From JAIEPX01 sp963725255 (GTDB lineage Bacteria; Pseudomonadota; Gammaproteobacteria; JAIEPX01), in the NCBI GenBank assembly GCA_963725255.1, contig CAVRXV010000018.1, positions 52,829 through 116,828 on the forward strand: a stretch of DNA of 64,000 nt. Direction: 5' to 3'. The notes below the pieces were generated by a model. That model made no database searches and had not been told where the DNA came from. It was given only the letters and a program-made list of their open reading frames with translations. Numbering within the stretch: position 1 is the stretch's first letter; each line of letters opens with the position of its first letter. Both the position numbers and the translations under genes were made by a program. Positions 38,043 through 47,416 of this stretch are shown one piece after another.

Positions 38043-39281
38043 ATGTTTTTCGCCGAATCTTTAAATCATTATCATGATCAAGCTGGGAAAGAGGGCAGAC
38101 GAATCACCCTAGTTGAGCGTCTTGAGGGCATTTATCGAATGTTTACTGGCCGTTTGAATAGACCGGATGGCACAGGACACACAATATCCTCCGGAGGATC
38201 TTGGTTTTCGGCATGGAAGTGCGATTATCCTTCGCAAAACCATTATGGATATTATGATATCTTCACATTAACAATACCCTATCATATTGAAAGTATTTTT
38301 TCTGGTTTCGCATCTGCTTCTGGTAGTTCTTTTGGTGACCACTCTAACCAAGATCCCGGTGTAATGTGGTTTTTGTTCTCACCTGTATGGGTCCCTTTGA
38401 ATCTTGTTAGGGCTGCTTTCGGAGCAGTTTTTATGGTCTTTGCCTTTATCCCTACTGTTTGGTACCACTACCATGAAGAGGCAAGAGCCGATAAGGCAGA
38501 AAGGCATAAAGATTTAAGGGTCGATAAAATTACAGTCACTAATCTTACGGTAGAGGTTGATGGTGCTGAGCAAACAAAAAAGCAGAAATTAGACCTAAAT
38601 AAATTAAACGATATTAATTTTGGTAGCCGAGATGAAGAAATCATATGGAAAGTTACAAAAAATAAAGAAACTAAGCAGTTTTCAGCAGAGCCGGTCTTAA
38701 AAAAAGATGTGGATTTCGGCTCAGCAGATAAAATCATTGTTGAGTCTCAGAGACGGGGCGATAGAAGTAAATTTGAAGATTTTTCTGAATCAGATAAAAA
38801 GGAGTGGGGCCAATATAAGATTTGTGACTTATCTACTATAAAGCAGTCTCGTCCGGCAGAACCTTCTACAATTTACGTAGATTGGAAATCTCGACTATAT
38901 TATATTTGCAATACTTCTGGAAGCTATACAATTAATCCACCAGGTCATCATAACAATAGCTATGAAATTCAAGATAGTTGCTCTCATTCTATGGCCGCTT
39001 TTCGCATAGAAATGTCTATTAATAACGGCGATATAGAGAGTCTTAAGGCGTCCATTGAAAAACAGGGGCACGCTGAGCAATATTCCCACGTTACACGGGT
39101 GAGCCGTGATCGCATTGGCGAAAAAGGGTATTTCTTGAATGATAGAGATATTAGGCTCAAGGTAAAAAACGAACGTCAGGGCGCTCCTTCGCGCGCTGTT
39201 TTCTTCAAGCAAAAGAAGCAGTGGGAACGTAAGACGGGAGTTGTTTATTACGTTAATGATACTAGTAACCGTCCAAAGTAA
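38043..39281 (+). CDS. hypothetical protein with central membrane hairpin, 412 aa
   Basis: Unknown family. Two close hydrophobic segments near residues 118-145 (VMWFLFSPVWVPLNLVRAAF; GAVFMVFAFIPTVWYH) are followed by a charged, probably cytosolic or host-facing domain. The ATG at 38043 has AGAGGGG 8 nt upstream; an in-frame start 20 codons earlier lacks one. A TATAAT lies at 37933-37938. The pattern (soluble parts around a membrane hairpin, no relatives I know) would suit an effector but proves nothing. Confidence 0.65.
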   Translation: MFFAESLNHYHDQAGKEGRRITLVERLEGIYRMFTGRLNRPDGTGHTISSGGSWFSAWKCDYPSQNHYGYYDIFTLTIPYHIESIFSGFASASGSSFGDHSNQDPGVMWFLFSPVWVPLNLVRAAFGAVFMVFAFIPTVWYHYHEEARADKAERHKDLRVDKITVTNLTVEVDGAEQTKKQKLDLNKLNDINFGSRDEEIIWKVTKNKETKQFSAEPVLKKDVDFGSADKIIVESQRRGDRSKFEDFSESDKKEWGQYKICDLSTIKQSRPAEPSTIYVDWKSRLYYICNTSGSYTINPPGHHNNSYEIQDSCSHSMAAFRIEMSINNGDIESLKASIEKQGHAEQYSHVTRVSRDRIGEKGYFLNDRDIRLKVKNERQGAPSRAVFFKQKKQWERKTGVVYYVNDTSNRPK

Positions 39282-39345
39282 AGTTTTTGTCTTTAATCCG
39301 CCATGTGAAGAAGCGCAGCTTATTCTAAAATTAAGCTAGATCATT

Positions 39346-39364
39346 CCGCAGACAGTGTCTGCGG
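39346..39364. repeat. 19-bp palindrome after 412-aa gene
   Basis: CCGCAGACA and TGTCTGCGG flank one G. A weak T-stretch follows. It could end the upstream transcript. A 15-bp stretch of it recurs inverted near 50548. Confidence 0.4.
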
Positions 39365-39457
39365 ATTCTTCCGACCATCCCAATAACAGTGTCACCAAGC
39401 TTTTCCCGACGACGGATACGATTTTCTTAGAGTGGTGTAAGGATAAGATAAGATAAT

Positions 39458-39654
39458 GGGGTCAGGCATGCAAGTTTGCATGATTCTGATCACAATCATC
39501 GTACAAGCAATATGATTCGTTCATACCACTCTCAAAGATGATAAAAGAATAATCTGATTAGTGGCTATACATTTGTGCACTAGATTTCTGAGATAGATTG
39601 ATCAAAGTATAGAAAATCCTACTGGGTAGAATGCAAATATGCATGCCTGACACC
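39458..39654 (+). mobile_element. miniature element, copy A (RAYT-type ends)
   Basis: About 197 bp. Left end GGGGTCAGGCATGCAAGTTT; right end is its imperfect inverse (GCAAATATGCATGCCTGACA). No coding capacity. The interior is clearly alike in copy C and more diverged in copy B. The ends match those of the transposase-bearing element at 47417-47927. Confidence 0.85.
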
Positions 39655-39824
39655 AAATTCTTCGTCAGTGCCCCCTTTCCTCCCATTTTCTTTTTTCCAC
39701 GTGTTAGATCATACACCTTACGTTATGCGTACTTATTTTATTGGCAACTTGGAATTAGGCTATAAAGTGATTTGACTTGACTTTTGTAAGAAATAGTGCT
39801 ACTTTTTATTACAAGGAGAACCCT

Positions 39825-40433
39825 ATGTCTGTTCCTACTGCACTGAAGAAAAAAATTGCCAAAATGAGCGCTGGCGCTGTTTTCTGCGCAAATGACTTTT
39901 TTGATTTAGCTAATAGAGGAACCATTGATGTGGTATTACACCGTCTCGCTAAATCAGGGGATATTCGAAGGCTTGGTTTTGGTCTTTATGACAAGCCCAG
40001 GAAAAGCGCTCTCTTAGGAAACTTAACTCCCGATGTTGTACAAATTATAAAAGCCTATGCGAGAAGAACTGGCCAAACGATTACTCTGGATCCAAATAGC
40101 GCTGCAAATGCTCTGGGCTTAACAACACAGGTTCCTGCTCAGATGGTATTTCTTACAGATGGAAAATCCCATTTCATCCAGGTTAGTGGGGTATCTATTA
40201 GGCTCATTCACGCATCGCCTAAAAAACTAGCTGGGGCAAATACCTCTGTCGGTATAATAATCCAGGCATTACGTTATTATGGTGCAGATAAGATGCCTAT
40301 ACGGTATTTAAAAACTCTTGCAAATAGTTTATCTAGAAAAGATATTCATATTTTAAAGGCATTGCGTAATAAAACACTGAGACAACTTACACCTCAAATT
40401 GATAAGGTATTATCTTATGCAGCAATTCACTAG
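39825..40433 (+). CDS. DUF6088 / AbiEi-like antitoxin, no toxin gene
   Basis: 202 aa. The N-terminal KKKIAKMSAGAVFCANDFFD followed by VLHRLAKSGDIRRLGFGLYD is the winged-helix region of DUF6088, annotated with type IV AbiEi-like antitoxins. The usual AbiEii nucleotidyltransferase toxin does not follow; instead a miniature element starts about 10 bp after the stop. Another copy of the element lies 170 bp upstream in the same orientation. AAGGAG precedes the ATG at 39825. Now either an orphan antitoxin or a plain regulator. Confidence 0.8.
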   Translation: MSVPTALKKKIAKMSAGAVFCANDFFDLANRGTIDVVLHRLAKSGDIRRLGFGLYDKPRKSALLGNLTPDVVQIIKAYARRTGQTITLDPNSAANALGLTTQVPAQMVFLTDGKSHFIQVSGVSIRLIHASPKKLAGANTSVGIIIQALRYYGADKMPIRYLKTLANSLSRKDIHILKALRNKTLRQLTPQIDKVLSYAAIH

Positions 40434-40443
40434 TTTTTTTAAT

Positions 40444-40640
40444 GGGGTCAGGCATGCAAGTTTGCATGTTTTGATTACAATCAGTGTATACGACAAGAAG
40501 AATTTTTTATATTGTTCTTAAAGATGAAAAAAAGAATAATCTGATTTTTAGCTATACTGTTGAGTGTTAGATTGCTGATTTAGATTGATTAAAGAATAGA
40601 AAATTCTAGTGGGTAGAATGTAAATATGCATGCCTGACTC
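40444..40640 (+). mobile_element. miniature element, copy B
   Basis: Same ends as copy A (GGGGTCAGGCATGCAAGTTT at the left, ATGCATGCCTGA at the right) with a more diverged interior. Begins directly after the DUF6088 gene, where a toxin gene would be expected. The final CCCC is lost. Confidence 0.82.
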
Positions 40641-40956
40641 AACCTATCAAGGAATGAAAACCACAACAAATCGACAAATGCCGGTTTGCTTTTGTAGTTC
40701 GGTTATGATCGCTCCACTAACAGGCTCCCCTAACGAATGGTATTGGCATCTCTGCGAGACACAAAATATTGTGAAACTGTCTTGTTGTTCTTACAATGGA
40801 TCGTACTGTAAGTGGACATTTCGTCTTTGAAATAGTGAGCATATTTGCTAATGTTACACCTCATTCGAATTACTAAGTTTATCAAATTTGGTGTCTACTG
40901 ATACAGTCGGAAATCTTTCTGAATGCTAGATAAAGAATCAAATAATTCATTTAGAC
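40641..40956. other. 316-bp stretch without recognisable gene
   Basis: A 66-codon open frame overlaps the end of copy B here but is Cys/Trp-rich, lacks a ribosome site and resembles nothing. I see no promoter, RNA or toxin remnant that I can support. Confidence 0.5.
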
Positions 40957-41931
40957 CTACTTTGCTATCCTCAAGAACTCAAGTATTCGGTCAACAAGAT
41001 TCTCCTCAACTTTTTTAGGGTTGAAATCTATTCGTACAATAGATTCTAGATGGCTTTCCTTCATATTTATAAGCTTAGAATAAATATGTTGTGTGTGTTG
41101 CCCGGGGGGTAGTTTACCTCCAACAATACAATGCATGTCTTCTTCACAATATGCAGATAATATAACTGCCTCGTCGATTCTATTCAAAGGCCACGGGTTA
41201 CCATTTCCATATTTTTCTCTCAAAAAAGAAATGAAATTTTCTTTTATGTCAACTTTAGATCCTAGCCAATTAAAATAGGTCTTCAAAAATTCAATTAACT
41301 CTGTGGCATATTTATTATTATAGGCGTCTTCTTTCCAAGTCTTATCTTTAATCGTTTCATTAACAAACTCATTGAATAATGAAAAGCCTATATTTCCTAT
41401 TTCGTGGAATTCTTGGGCTACAACTTTTGGATAATCAGTATTTAGTAGTTTTACTTCGATTGATTGTATAGGGTTAAATTTTTTGATTTCGTATAAAAGG
41501 GTCTTTGGCTCTATGTTTGAAAACTTGTAACTTTTTAGATCAACTTTCAACCGTTTCTCAAAATCATCTTTGGATCCTAAGTCAGAAACATGAACTTTAT
41601 ATGCCATAAAACAGTCGCCATCTTTCCGCTTAATAAAAACATACTGCATATTCATATCATTAATAACAACATTATCTACATCCTCACTATCTAGAGTCAA
41701 GTCTTTGATCACTGGAATTTTTTGCTTAATTTTATAGTATGAGTAGTAGCCAAAAAAATATTTATTTCCCATGTACTCTTTAAGATTGTGTGGTATCAAG
41801 AATCCATGTTTAATATTAGAGTTTTTTGTATCTAGATGAATAGTATTTTGTATGTCATTCAGCAACTTTTCTAACTCAAAAGGTTGTTGATCAGACAAGC
41901 TGACCTTTTTAACTATGAACACAGAATTCAT
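40957..41931 (-). CDS. hypothetical protein, 324 aa
   Basis: Unknown family, mixed alpha/beta, no membrane segment. Possible landmarks are KRKDGDCFMAYKVHVSDLG, the helix-rich WKEDAYNNKYATELIEFLKTYFNWLG, and a conserved-looking segment near the end (IVGGKLPPGQHTQHIYSKL). The ATG at 41931 has GAGG 5 nt upstream; an in-frame start 15 codons earlier lacks one. Its placement among transposons and an antitoxin is typical of defence or cargo genes, but no defence family is recognised. I considered KwaB and could not support it. Confidence 0.65.
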   Translation of the reverse strand: MNSVFIVKKVSLSDQQPFELEKLLNDIQNTIHLDTKNSNIKHGFLIPHNLKEYMGNKYFFGYYSYYKIKQKIPVIKDLTLDSEDVDNVVINDMNMQYVFIKRKDGDCFMAYKVHVSDLGSKDDFEKRLKVDLKSYKFSNIEPKTLLYEIKKFNPIQSIEVKLLNTDYPKVVAQEFHEIGNIGFSLFNEFVNETIKDKTWKEDAYNNKYATELIEFLKTYFNWLGSKVDIKENFISFLREKYGNGNPWPLNRIDEAVILSAYCEEDMHCIVGGKLPPGQHTQHIYSKLINMKESHLESIVRIDFNPKKVEENLVDRILEFLRIAK

Positions 41932-42163
41932 TGCGACCTCACATTTCCCTAGAAGATTGGCATTGATATCAATCACATTTCAATTATAGCTTGTGACTCC
42001 GTTTTTTGCCAGGATCCAGCATTCTATAAGAGTGTGGTATATAGGGCCGATTTATTGGAGGCATATCCTTAATAATGAATAATGGGGTCAGGCTGAACCT
42101 CCCCCAAATTGACACACACTCTTAAACGGGGGCACTATGGTGCTCCATTATAGGAGTTTAGCT

Positions 42164-42454
42164 ATGAAGAACCCAACCTTAAGTCCTGAGTTTAAACGAG
42201 AGGCTGTTCGATTATTAGAGCAAAAGGATACAAACGCTGCTCAGTTAGCGCGTGAGCTAGGGGTAAAGCGTAATCAATTGTATAAATGGCAAAAAGAAAT
42301 TCAAGCTAATGGTAAGAAGGCCTTTCCTGGCAAGGGGCAACATCACAAACCAATCGATGAAACAAAAGCTTTAAAAGCTAAAATAAGGCAACTTGAGCTG
42401 GAGAACGAAATCCTAAAAAAGGCAGCAGTGTACTTCACAGAGAATGCCGAGTGA
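42164..42454 (+). CDS. IS3-family OrfA (helix-turn-helix)
   Basis: 96 aa. Helix-turn-helix in EFKREAVRLLEQKDTNAAQLARELGVKRNQLYKW and a C-terminal leucine-zipper-like stretch (LKAKIRQLELENEILKKAA). A slippery A AAA AAG heptamer near 42415 in frame with this gene would allow a -1 shift into orfB to make the OrfAB transposase. ATG at 42164 after GGAG. Confidence 0.92.
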   Translation: MKNPTLSPEFKREAVRLLEQKDTNAAQLARELGVKRNQLYKWQKEIQANGKKAFPGKGQHHKPIDETKALKAKIRQLELENEILKKAAVYFTENAE

Positions 42455-43311
42455 AGTACACATTTATTAAAACCAATCGAGAGATTTATCCCATCACTTT
42501 GCTTTGCAAAGTGATGATGGTATCACGTCGAGGATTTTATAATTGGTTGACTTGTCCGAACTCAGCCAGGACAAAAGAAAATCAGCAACTCATTGAGAGA
42601 ATACACCAAATTTTTAATCAGAATAGGCAGGTATATGGTGCTCCAAGAATTCATAAAACATTGTTAGAGCTGGGATATAAATGCAGTTTGAATCGAGTGG
42701 CACGATTGATGCACATTGCAAAAATTGTCCCTAAAACGATCAAGAAATTTAGGATCACAACAGATTCAAGGAAGAGCTTAAATCCAGCAAAAAACCTATT
42801 AGATCGTGAATTTTCACCTGGTATGATGAATCAAGTCTGGGCCTGTGATGTCACCTACATACCTACTCGAGAGGGTTGGTTGTTTTTGGCTGTGGTTTTA
42901 GATTTATTTTCACGAAAAGTTGTCGGGTGGTCAATGGGTGAGCGTTTAGAAAGCAAATTAGCTCAACAAGCTTTGAGGAACGCAGTTTGTCAAAGACAAA
43001 TAGCTCAAGGGATGTTAATCCATTCGGATAGAGGGAAGGAGTATTATGCAAAAAATTATCAAGCGTTATTGAGATCCTATGGTATGGTATGCAGTATGAG
43101 TCGCAAAGGTGAATGTTATGATAATGCTGTGGTGGAGAGCTTTTTTCACAGTCTCAAAGTTGAGCTTGTTCATCATAATGATTACCATAAGCGAAGTGAG
43201 GCAAGAAGCTCTTTGTTTGAATACATTGAGCTATTTTATAATCGGCAACGAAAGCATTCTTATTTGAACTATCTATCTCCGATAGAGTTTGAGGAGCGCT
43301 GTGTTGCTTAA
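42451..43311 (+). CDS. IS3-family OrfB (DDE integrase core)
   Basis: 286 aa. rve-type catalytic residues in WACDVTYIP (Asp), HSDRGKEY (Asp) and ECYDNAVVESFFHSLK (Glu). A GTG overlaps the orfA stop; expression more likely comes from the -1 frameshift on A6G, since the -1 frame is open from the heptamer into this gene. Catalyses copy-out/paste-in transposition. Confidence 0.93.
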   Translation: MKYTFIKTNREIYPITLLCKVMMVSRRGFYNWLTCPNSARTKENQQLIERIHQIFNQNRQVYGAPRIHKTLLELGYKCSLNRVARLMHIAKIVPKTIKKFRITTDSRKSLNPAKNLLDREFSPGMMNQVWACDVTYIPTREGWLFLAVVLDLFSRKVVGWSMGERLESKLAQQALRNAVCQRQIAQGMLIHSDRGKEYYAKNYQALLRSYGMVCSMSRKGECYDNAVVESFFHSLKVELVHHNDYHKRSEARSSLFEYIELFYNRQRKHSYLNYLSPIEFEERCVA

Positions 43312-43582
43312 CTTGAGTGTGTGTTTTATTGGGGTAAGATCAGGCATGCGAGTTTGCATGATTCTGATCATAATTATCGTATCCGGCAACACGATTTATT
43401 TATACCGTTCTCAAAGATGATAAAAGAATGATCTGATTAGTGACTGTGCATTTGAGCACTAGATTTCTGAGATAGATTGATCAAAGTATAGAAAATTCTA
43501 GTGGGTAGAATGCAAATATGCATGCCTGACCCCAAATTCCCAGAAGTAATTTTTTACTACTTTAATTGAAAGATGATACATA

Positions 43583-43591
43583 TGCTACAAT
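43583..43591 (+). promoter_or_regulatory. extended -10 box TGCTACAAT
   Basis: TGC-TACAAT ends 30 nt before the next gene; a variant of the box shared by the accessory genes. Confidence 0.45.
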
Positions 43592-43621
43592 TAATATATC
43601 TTTAACTAAAAAGGGTAGAGT

Positions 43622-44176
43622 ATGGCCATGTTCAGACCATCTTGTACTGGTGAATCGCATTATATTTCTAGCGAAACGCTTAAAAATAAAGTATTAGATC
43701 TATATAACATGACAAGATCAATTCTTCAAAATTCAAACAATAATGATGTTTCAATAGAAAGAAACCAAATAAATGGCATTCTAAATGAATGTATGGAATT
43801 GAGTTTCTATTACTCAAGACAAAGAGTATCTGAGCTATTAATTGAAATCGGTGTCATGGTAAGAATACTTCATGATACTTTATCTAATCTCGGTTTTCGA
43901 GAAAACTATTTAAAGCATTTAAATGATTTGGATATCTCGAATAGGCCTAATTGGTTAATTGTATTTAAAAAGGGGCGCGGAGATAATAAACATAAGATAG
44001 TGCAAACCTGCGACAAAATAATCCATGCTCTCGAATTATCTACCATTATCAATACAGAAAATGTAGTTAGTGTTGAGATGAGAGGTCTTTACAGAAATGA
44101 AGAGTGGATTGTTGAGGTTAATATTGAAGAGCTTATGATTTCTGTATTTCATATTATTAAATTTGAAACTAGGTAA
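43622..44176 (+). CDS. hypothetical protein, 184 aa
   Basis: Unknown family, mainly helical in the first 110 residues (KNKVLDLYNMTRSILQN; ECMELSFYYSRQRVSELLIEIG), then a beta-rich end (VVSVEMRGLYRNEEWIVEVN). No signal or membrane helix. Lies just beyond copy C, on the same strand as its promoter box. Ribosome site weak (AAGGG 7 nt away). Confidence 0.6.
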   Translation: MAMFRPSCTGESHYISSETLKNKVLDLYNMTRSILQNSNNNDVSIERNQINGILNECMELSFYYSRQRVSELLIEIGVMVRILHDTLSNLGFRENYLKHLNDLDISNRPNWLIVFKKGRGDNKHKIVQTCDKIIHALELSTIINTENVVSVEMRGLYRNEEWIVEVNIEELMISVFHIIKFETR

Positions 44177-44210
44177 AGTCTCTCTATTTTGTAAATTTTA
44201 TTTGATTAAT

Positions 44211-44387
44211 ATGGCTAGCTTGTATCGTGTCAAGCGACGGTTTCTATTTATTGAGCTTAATGAGGACATCAGTTATAGAACTCTCCGCAGAGATTTGCAA
44301 GATCTAAAAGAAAAGAGCTATCTTGATAGCGAAGGGCAGGGCCCCAGTTCTAGGTGGTTTCTTAGCCCAAAATCAATCCGAACATAA
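44211..44387 (+). pseudogene. winged-helix fragment (WYL-regulator-like remnant)
   Basis: A 58-codon remnant: ISYRTLRRDLQDLKEKSYLD then SEGQGPSSRWFLS, as in the DNA-binding end of HTH/WYL-type regulators. No sensor domain follows. Its last ~70 bp recur in the same orientation at 50374-50445. The 44388-44909 stretch after it holds only a promoter-like AT-rich region and an unconvincing minus-strand frame. Confidence 0.5.
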
Positions 44388-44909
44388 TCCGGACATTTTT
44401 GTGCTCTAAGATCTTAAACCTAGGATACTCTAGCAATTCTCTGTGCAGCGTCTCAAGCCCTTTTATTGTAATACTTGGCGTATAAGAAGGGGCGACAGTA
44501 CCTGAAACCAGGACATTTTTTTCATCGACTTTTTCGGGCATATCGATAATATGGCATATGGGACACAAATTTATATGCCCTAATTTAGCAGTTTGGATTG
44601 GGCCTGGATTATCTGAAAATTGGCTAGGCAGTTTTTGTCTAATTCACTCTCATACTCTATATTCTTACCGCAAAGAACAAGACTCCAGAGTCAGACGATA
44701 AATGTGATTATAATGACAAGGTTAAAAATTTTGGCAGACACTGTATGTGTTATTTTAACTCTACTCAAAAAATAACTGTACATTTGAGTTTTGAGGTAAA
44801 ACTGACAATATTTTGAGGGATGATATGTTCGTGATCCAAGAATTTTTAAATAGGCTATAATTGAAACTAAGTGATGTGCACTTAGGGATAAAATGCCTTG
44901 GAAGAATTC

Positions 44910-46415
44910 ATGTACCATATGCGACTAGCAAGACCAGGTGACTATCTGGCTATATACAAGATTTGTATGCAGCCAGATGTTATCGAATGGATGTCATTCC
45001 AAAAAATGAATCTTGATGAATTTAAAGCTTTTTTCGAAAAAATTGTGCAAGACTCTGAGATCTATGTGGCTTTTGATGATGATACAGACCAAGTCGTAGC
45101 TATCCGTCAAGTTAGTTTTAGAAAGGAACCTCAAAAACAACATTGCATTGTTTTCCAGTCTTGGGGCGAAAACATTGATTATGCACTCTCAGGGGATGAA
45201 TCGCAATTGTATGATTATTGCATAGCCTCTGCGATAAAAAATAAACCTGAAATTACGCGAATTGAGTTTACTCAATCCTATGGAAACGATATGGCATACC
45301 AAGAGGCTTGTGCGAAAGGTTTTAAAGTTGAAGCGAGTCAGCCAGAGTGGTTATCTCGTGAAGAAAACGGCGGTGTCTACAATCTTCCAGAACGTTTTTT
45401 CTTTATGTTATTAGACAAGAGTATTCCTGAGCATATTGTAAATCAAGGTATGCAATTTACTGAGAGATTACCACCTCTAATGGCATATAATTATAAAAAA
45501 ATACGTGTTGTTTATGATAATGGTAAGTATAATTGCTATAATAAAAAAGGGATATTGTTGGGTGTTTGCACATTATATCCTGGGCAAGGATCTATTAAGC
45601 ATATTTTGTTTATATCAATTGATTTGGCAAACAACGCCGACACTGAGCTTATGATGGTATGTTTACGTGATATTATTATGAGAGAAAAAAACAAAGGTAT
45701 TAAGAAAATTGAATTAACTTCATATGATAAGCGCATGCTAAATATACTCCAGAAATTAGGATTTTATTGTCGTGGTGAAAAAAAAGCATCAATCAAGATA
45801 GGCAATGATTATTTCAATGAAGTCTGTGCTGATTTCAGTTTCTTTGATATAGAAGACGCTAAAAAAATACTACCTACTGTTAAGAATTCAAGAAAATATG
45901 GCGTGAATGAAATTGAGCAAGCCTTAGAAAAATGTCAGGCAGCAATCAAATTTCACCTGACTGAGACACGGAGTATAGGTACGTACGGTGCAACCTACTT
46001 GTCAAATCTTGCCTTTCAAATAACACGGGAAAATCTATCAAACTATGAGTTGTATAGTTCATATCAAGCACCTTGGTATACAACTATATTGATCGATACA
46101 TTGCCAAAAGAGATCAAGCTCTCTCTGAAAAACCTAATTAATTTGGTTCAGGACAAGCCGCTTTTTCCTATGCAGGAAACTTCATTTATGAGCGATATTG
46201 GCTGGCCAATGATCAAGTTTATAGGTTGGTTTTTCCCCGCTCTTATTTTAGCTTCGTGGGTTCTGAATATTATTGTGCCTGTGCTGAAGGAAAATCTGAT
46301 GTGGTGGGGATGGTTATTAATAGGGTGGATTGCAGGAAATTACTTTGCAAAAAAAGAGATGTATCATATGAATAAGTCAAAAACTGACGATGATAATGTA
46401 GATAAAGATGATTAA
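44910..46415 (+). CDS. GNAT-like protein with C-terminal membrane hairpin
   Basis: 501 aa. Residues 1-165 resemble a GNAT acetyltransferase (MRLARPGDYLAIYKICMQPD, VVAIRQVSF, YQEACAKGFKVEA); residues ~190-310 look like a second, degenerate GNAT fold (ELMMVCLRDIIMREKNKGIKKIELTS, LQKLGFYCRGEKK). Two membrane helices lie near 430-450 and 462-478 (FPALILASWVLNIIV; MWWGWLLIGWIAGNYF) with a charged Asp/Lys tail. The acetyl-CoA loop is not a clear Q/RxxGxG/A, so activity is uncertain. GGAAG precedes the ATG. No relative known to me. Confidence 0.65.
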   Translation: MYHMRLARPGDYLAIYKICMQPDVIEWMSFQKMNLDEFKAFFEKIVQDSEIYVAFDDDTDQVVAIRQVSFRKEPQKQHCIVFQSWGENIDYALSGDESQLYDYCIASAIKNKPEITRIEFTQSYGNDMAYQEACAKGFKVEASQPEWLSREENGGVYNLPERFFFMLLDKSIPEHIVNQGMQFTERLPPLMAYNYKKIRVVYDNGKYNCYNKKGILLGVCTLYPGQGSIKHILFISIDLANNADTELMMVCLRDIIMREKNKGIKKIELTSYDKRMLNILQKLGFYCRGEKKASIKIGNDYFNEVCADFSFFDIEDAKKILPTVKNSRKYGVNEIEQALEKCQAAIKFHLTETRSIGTYGATYLSNLAFQITRENLSNYELYSSYQAPWYTTILIDTLPKEIKLSLKNLINLVQDKPLFPMQETSFMSDIGWPMIKFIGWFFPALILASWVLNIIVPVLKENLMWWGWLLIGWIAGNYFAKKEMYHMNKSKTDDDNVDKDD

Positions 46416-46649
46416 AGCGACGTTGTTGTGGTGTTGAGAGTGAGTATTTGCAGAAAAGAAGGGTGCTATTATAAACTGATTCTACACAGGAATAATATAA
46501 TTCTTGCTCGGGTCGCTATCAGATTCATTAATGCTTAGATGGAAGGCACTTTACGTATTTGGTGAACTTGTAGATTGAACGTGTCAAATTAAATTTTAAA
46601 TTGCATGGATATAAATCCATTGGGATAAAAAACTAGTCTTTTAAGACTG

Positions 46650-46658
46650 TGCTATAAT
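46650..46658 (+). promoter_or_regulatory. extended -10 box TGCTATAAT
   Basis: TGC-TATAAT ends 25 nt before the TTG start of the protease gene, preceded by a small inverted repeat (GTCTTTTAAGAC, 46637-46648). Confidence 0.6.
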
Positions 46659-46683
46659 TACAATAATTTCATGGAGGTTTAAA

Positions 46684-47394
46684 TTGGCCATTGTAATCTC
46701 AGAATCAGATATATTTCATAATACATTCGCCATCAGAAATGAAAAAGGGTGTTGTGGAACGTGCTTTGTTGTAACACTTGAAGGGGTAAGTGTAATAATT
46801 ACTGCTGCACATATATTTCATGAAATTAAACATAAGATAAAATCAAACTTTTTTATATTTAAGGCTGACAATTGGATTGAGCTAGAGGGAGTTCCCTATG
46901 TGATCTCCGAAGTTACAAAGTTCAGTATGATTGATATCTTAATTATTAAAAGTCAGTCTGTAATAAAAGACAATCCTGTTCCTGCTGTGAGATTCGATAA
47001 TAAAGTAGAGTTAGGATCGGATGTATATGTGCTGGGGTTTCCATTGTTTGATGAGCTAAGATCGGACCTTTACAAGTCGGATAAGTCAAATGATAATTTT
47101 CCTTATCCTTTTGCTTCCAGAGGCATGATAGCCAAAATTGATTTCCCATATTTGTATTTAGATGGGCATCTCAATTCAGGTTGTTCTGGTGGAGTAGTTG
47201 TTAGTTTAGTCAATGAAACGAATGAGCTAGAAATTATCGGAGTGTATACATCACATAAAGATTTAAAAGGATATGTTGGATACACGACTTATGAAAAAAT
47301 AGAGAATGCACATATAGGAAAAGTTTCAAATGTTAGTGCTTTAGATGAAGTTGTTAGAGATCCAGATTTCATAGGGTTTCTTAATGAAAAATGA
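46684..47394 (+). CDS. trypsin-like serine protease, no signal peptide
   Basis: 236 aa. A chymotrypsin-fold pattern: His in VIITAAHIFHEI, a likely Asp in SMIDILIIK, and the nucleophile Ser in NSGCSGGVVVSL. No PDZ domain and no export signal, unlike DegP/DegQ, so it probably acts in the cytosol or is delivered elsewhere. The start is TTG at 46684, set by GGAGG 7 nt upstream; there is no ATG near. Stand-alone proteases of this kind occur in accessory and defence loci, but no partner gene is recognised. Confidence 0.75.
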   Translation: MAIVISESDIFHNTFAIRNEKGCCGTCFVVTLEGVSVIITAAHIFHEIKHKIKSNFFIFKADNWIELEGVPYVISEVTKFSMIDILIIKSQSVIKDNPVPAVRFDNKVELGSDVYVLGFPLFDELRSDLYKSDKSNDNFPYPFASRGMIAKIDFPYLYLDGHLNSGCSGGVVVSLVNETNELEIIGVYTSHKDLKGYVGYTTYEKIENAHIGKVSNVSALDEVVRDPDFIGFLNEK

Positions 47395-47416
47395 GTTGTC
47401 TTTTTTGGGCCAACAT

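Larger units (their letters stand above)
42094..43342 (+). mobile_element. IS3-family insertion sequence, 1249 bp
   Basis: Ends TGAACCTCCCCC and (inverse) TGATCTTACCCC form a 28-bp imperfect inverted repeat (21 of 28 match) with TG...CA termini. GGC is duplicated at 42091-42093 and 43343-43345, the 3-bp target duplication usual for IS3. Two overlapping frames encode OrfA and OrfB. It looks intact and possibly active. Confidence 0.92.
42084..43533 (+). mobile_element. miniature element, copy C, split by IS3
   Basis: Removing the insertion at 42094-43342 and one GGC joins GGGGTCAGGC directly to ATGCGAGTTTGCATG, restoring a ~200-bp copy with an interior closely similar to copy A and an intact right end (GCATGCCTGACCCC). 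The miniature element was therefore present before the IS arrived. Confidence 0.88.

Noticed and set aside
40630..40830. 66-aa frame after miniature element copy B, considered as a toxin remnant
   Set aside because: Starts inside the element, has no ribosome site and no AbiEii-like motifs.
40957..41931. Possible KwaB (Kiwa defence) protein
   Set aside because: No KwaA-type membrane gene adjoins it and no DUF4868 motif could be recognised; left as unknown.
44362..44568. 68-aa minus-strand frame
   Set aside because: Overlaps the regulator remnant, lacks a ribosome site and shows no domain beyond two Cys/His residues.
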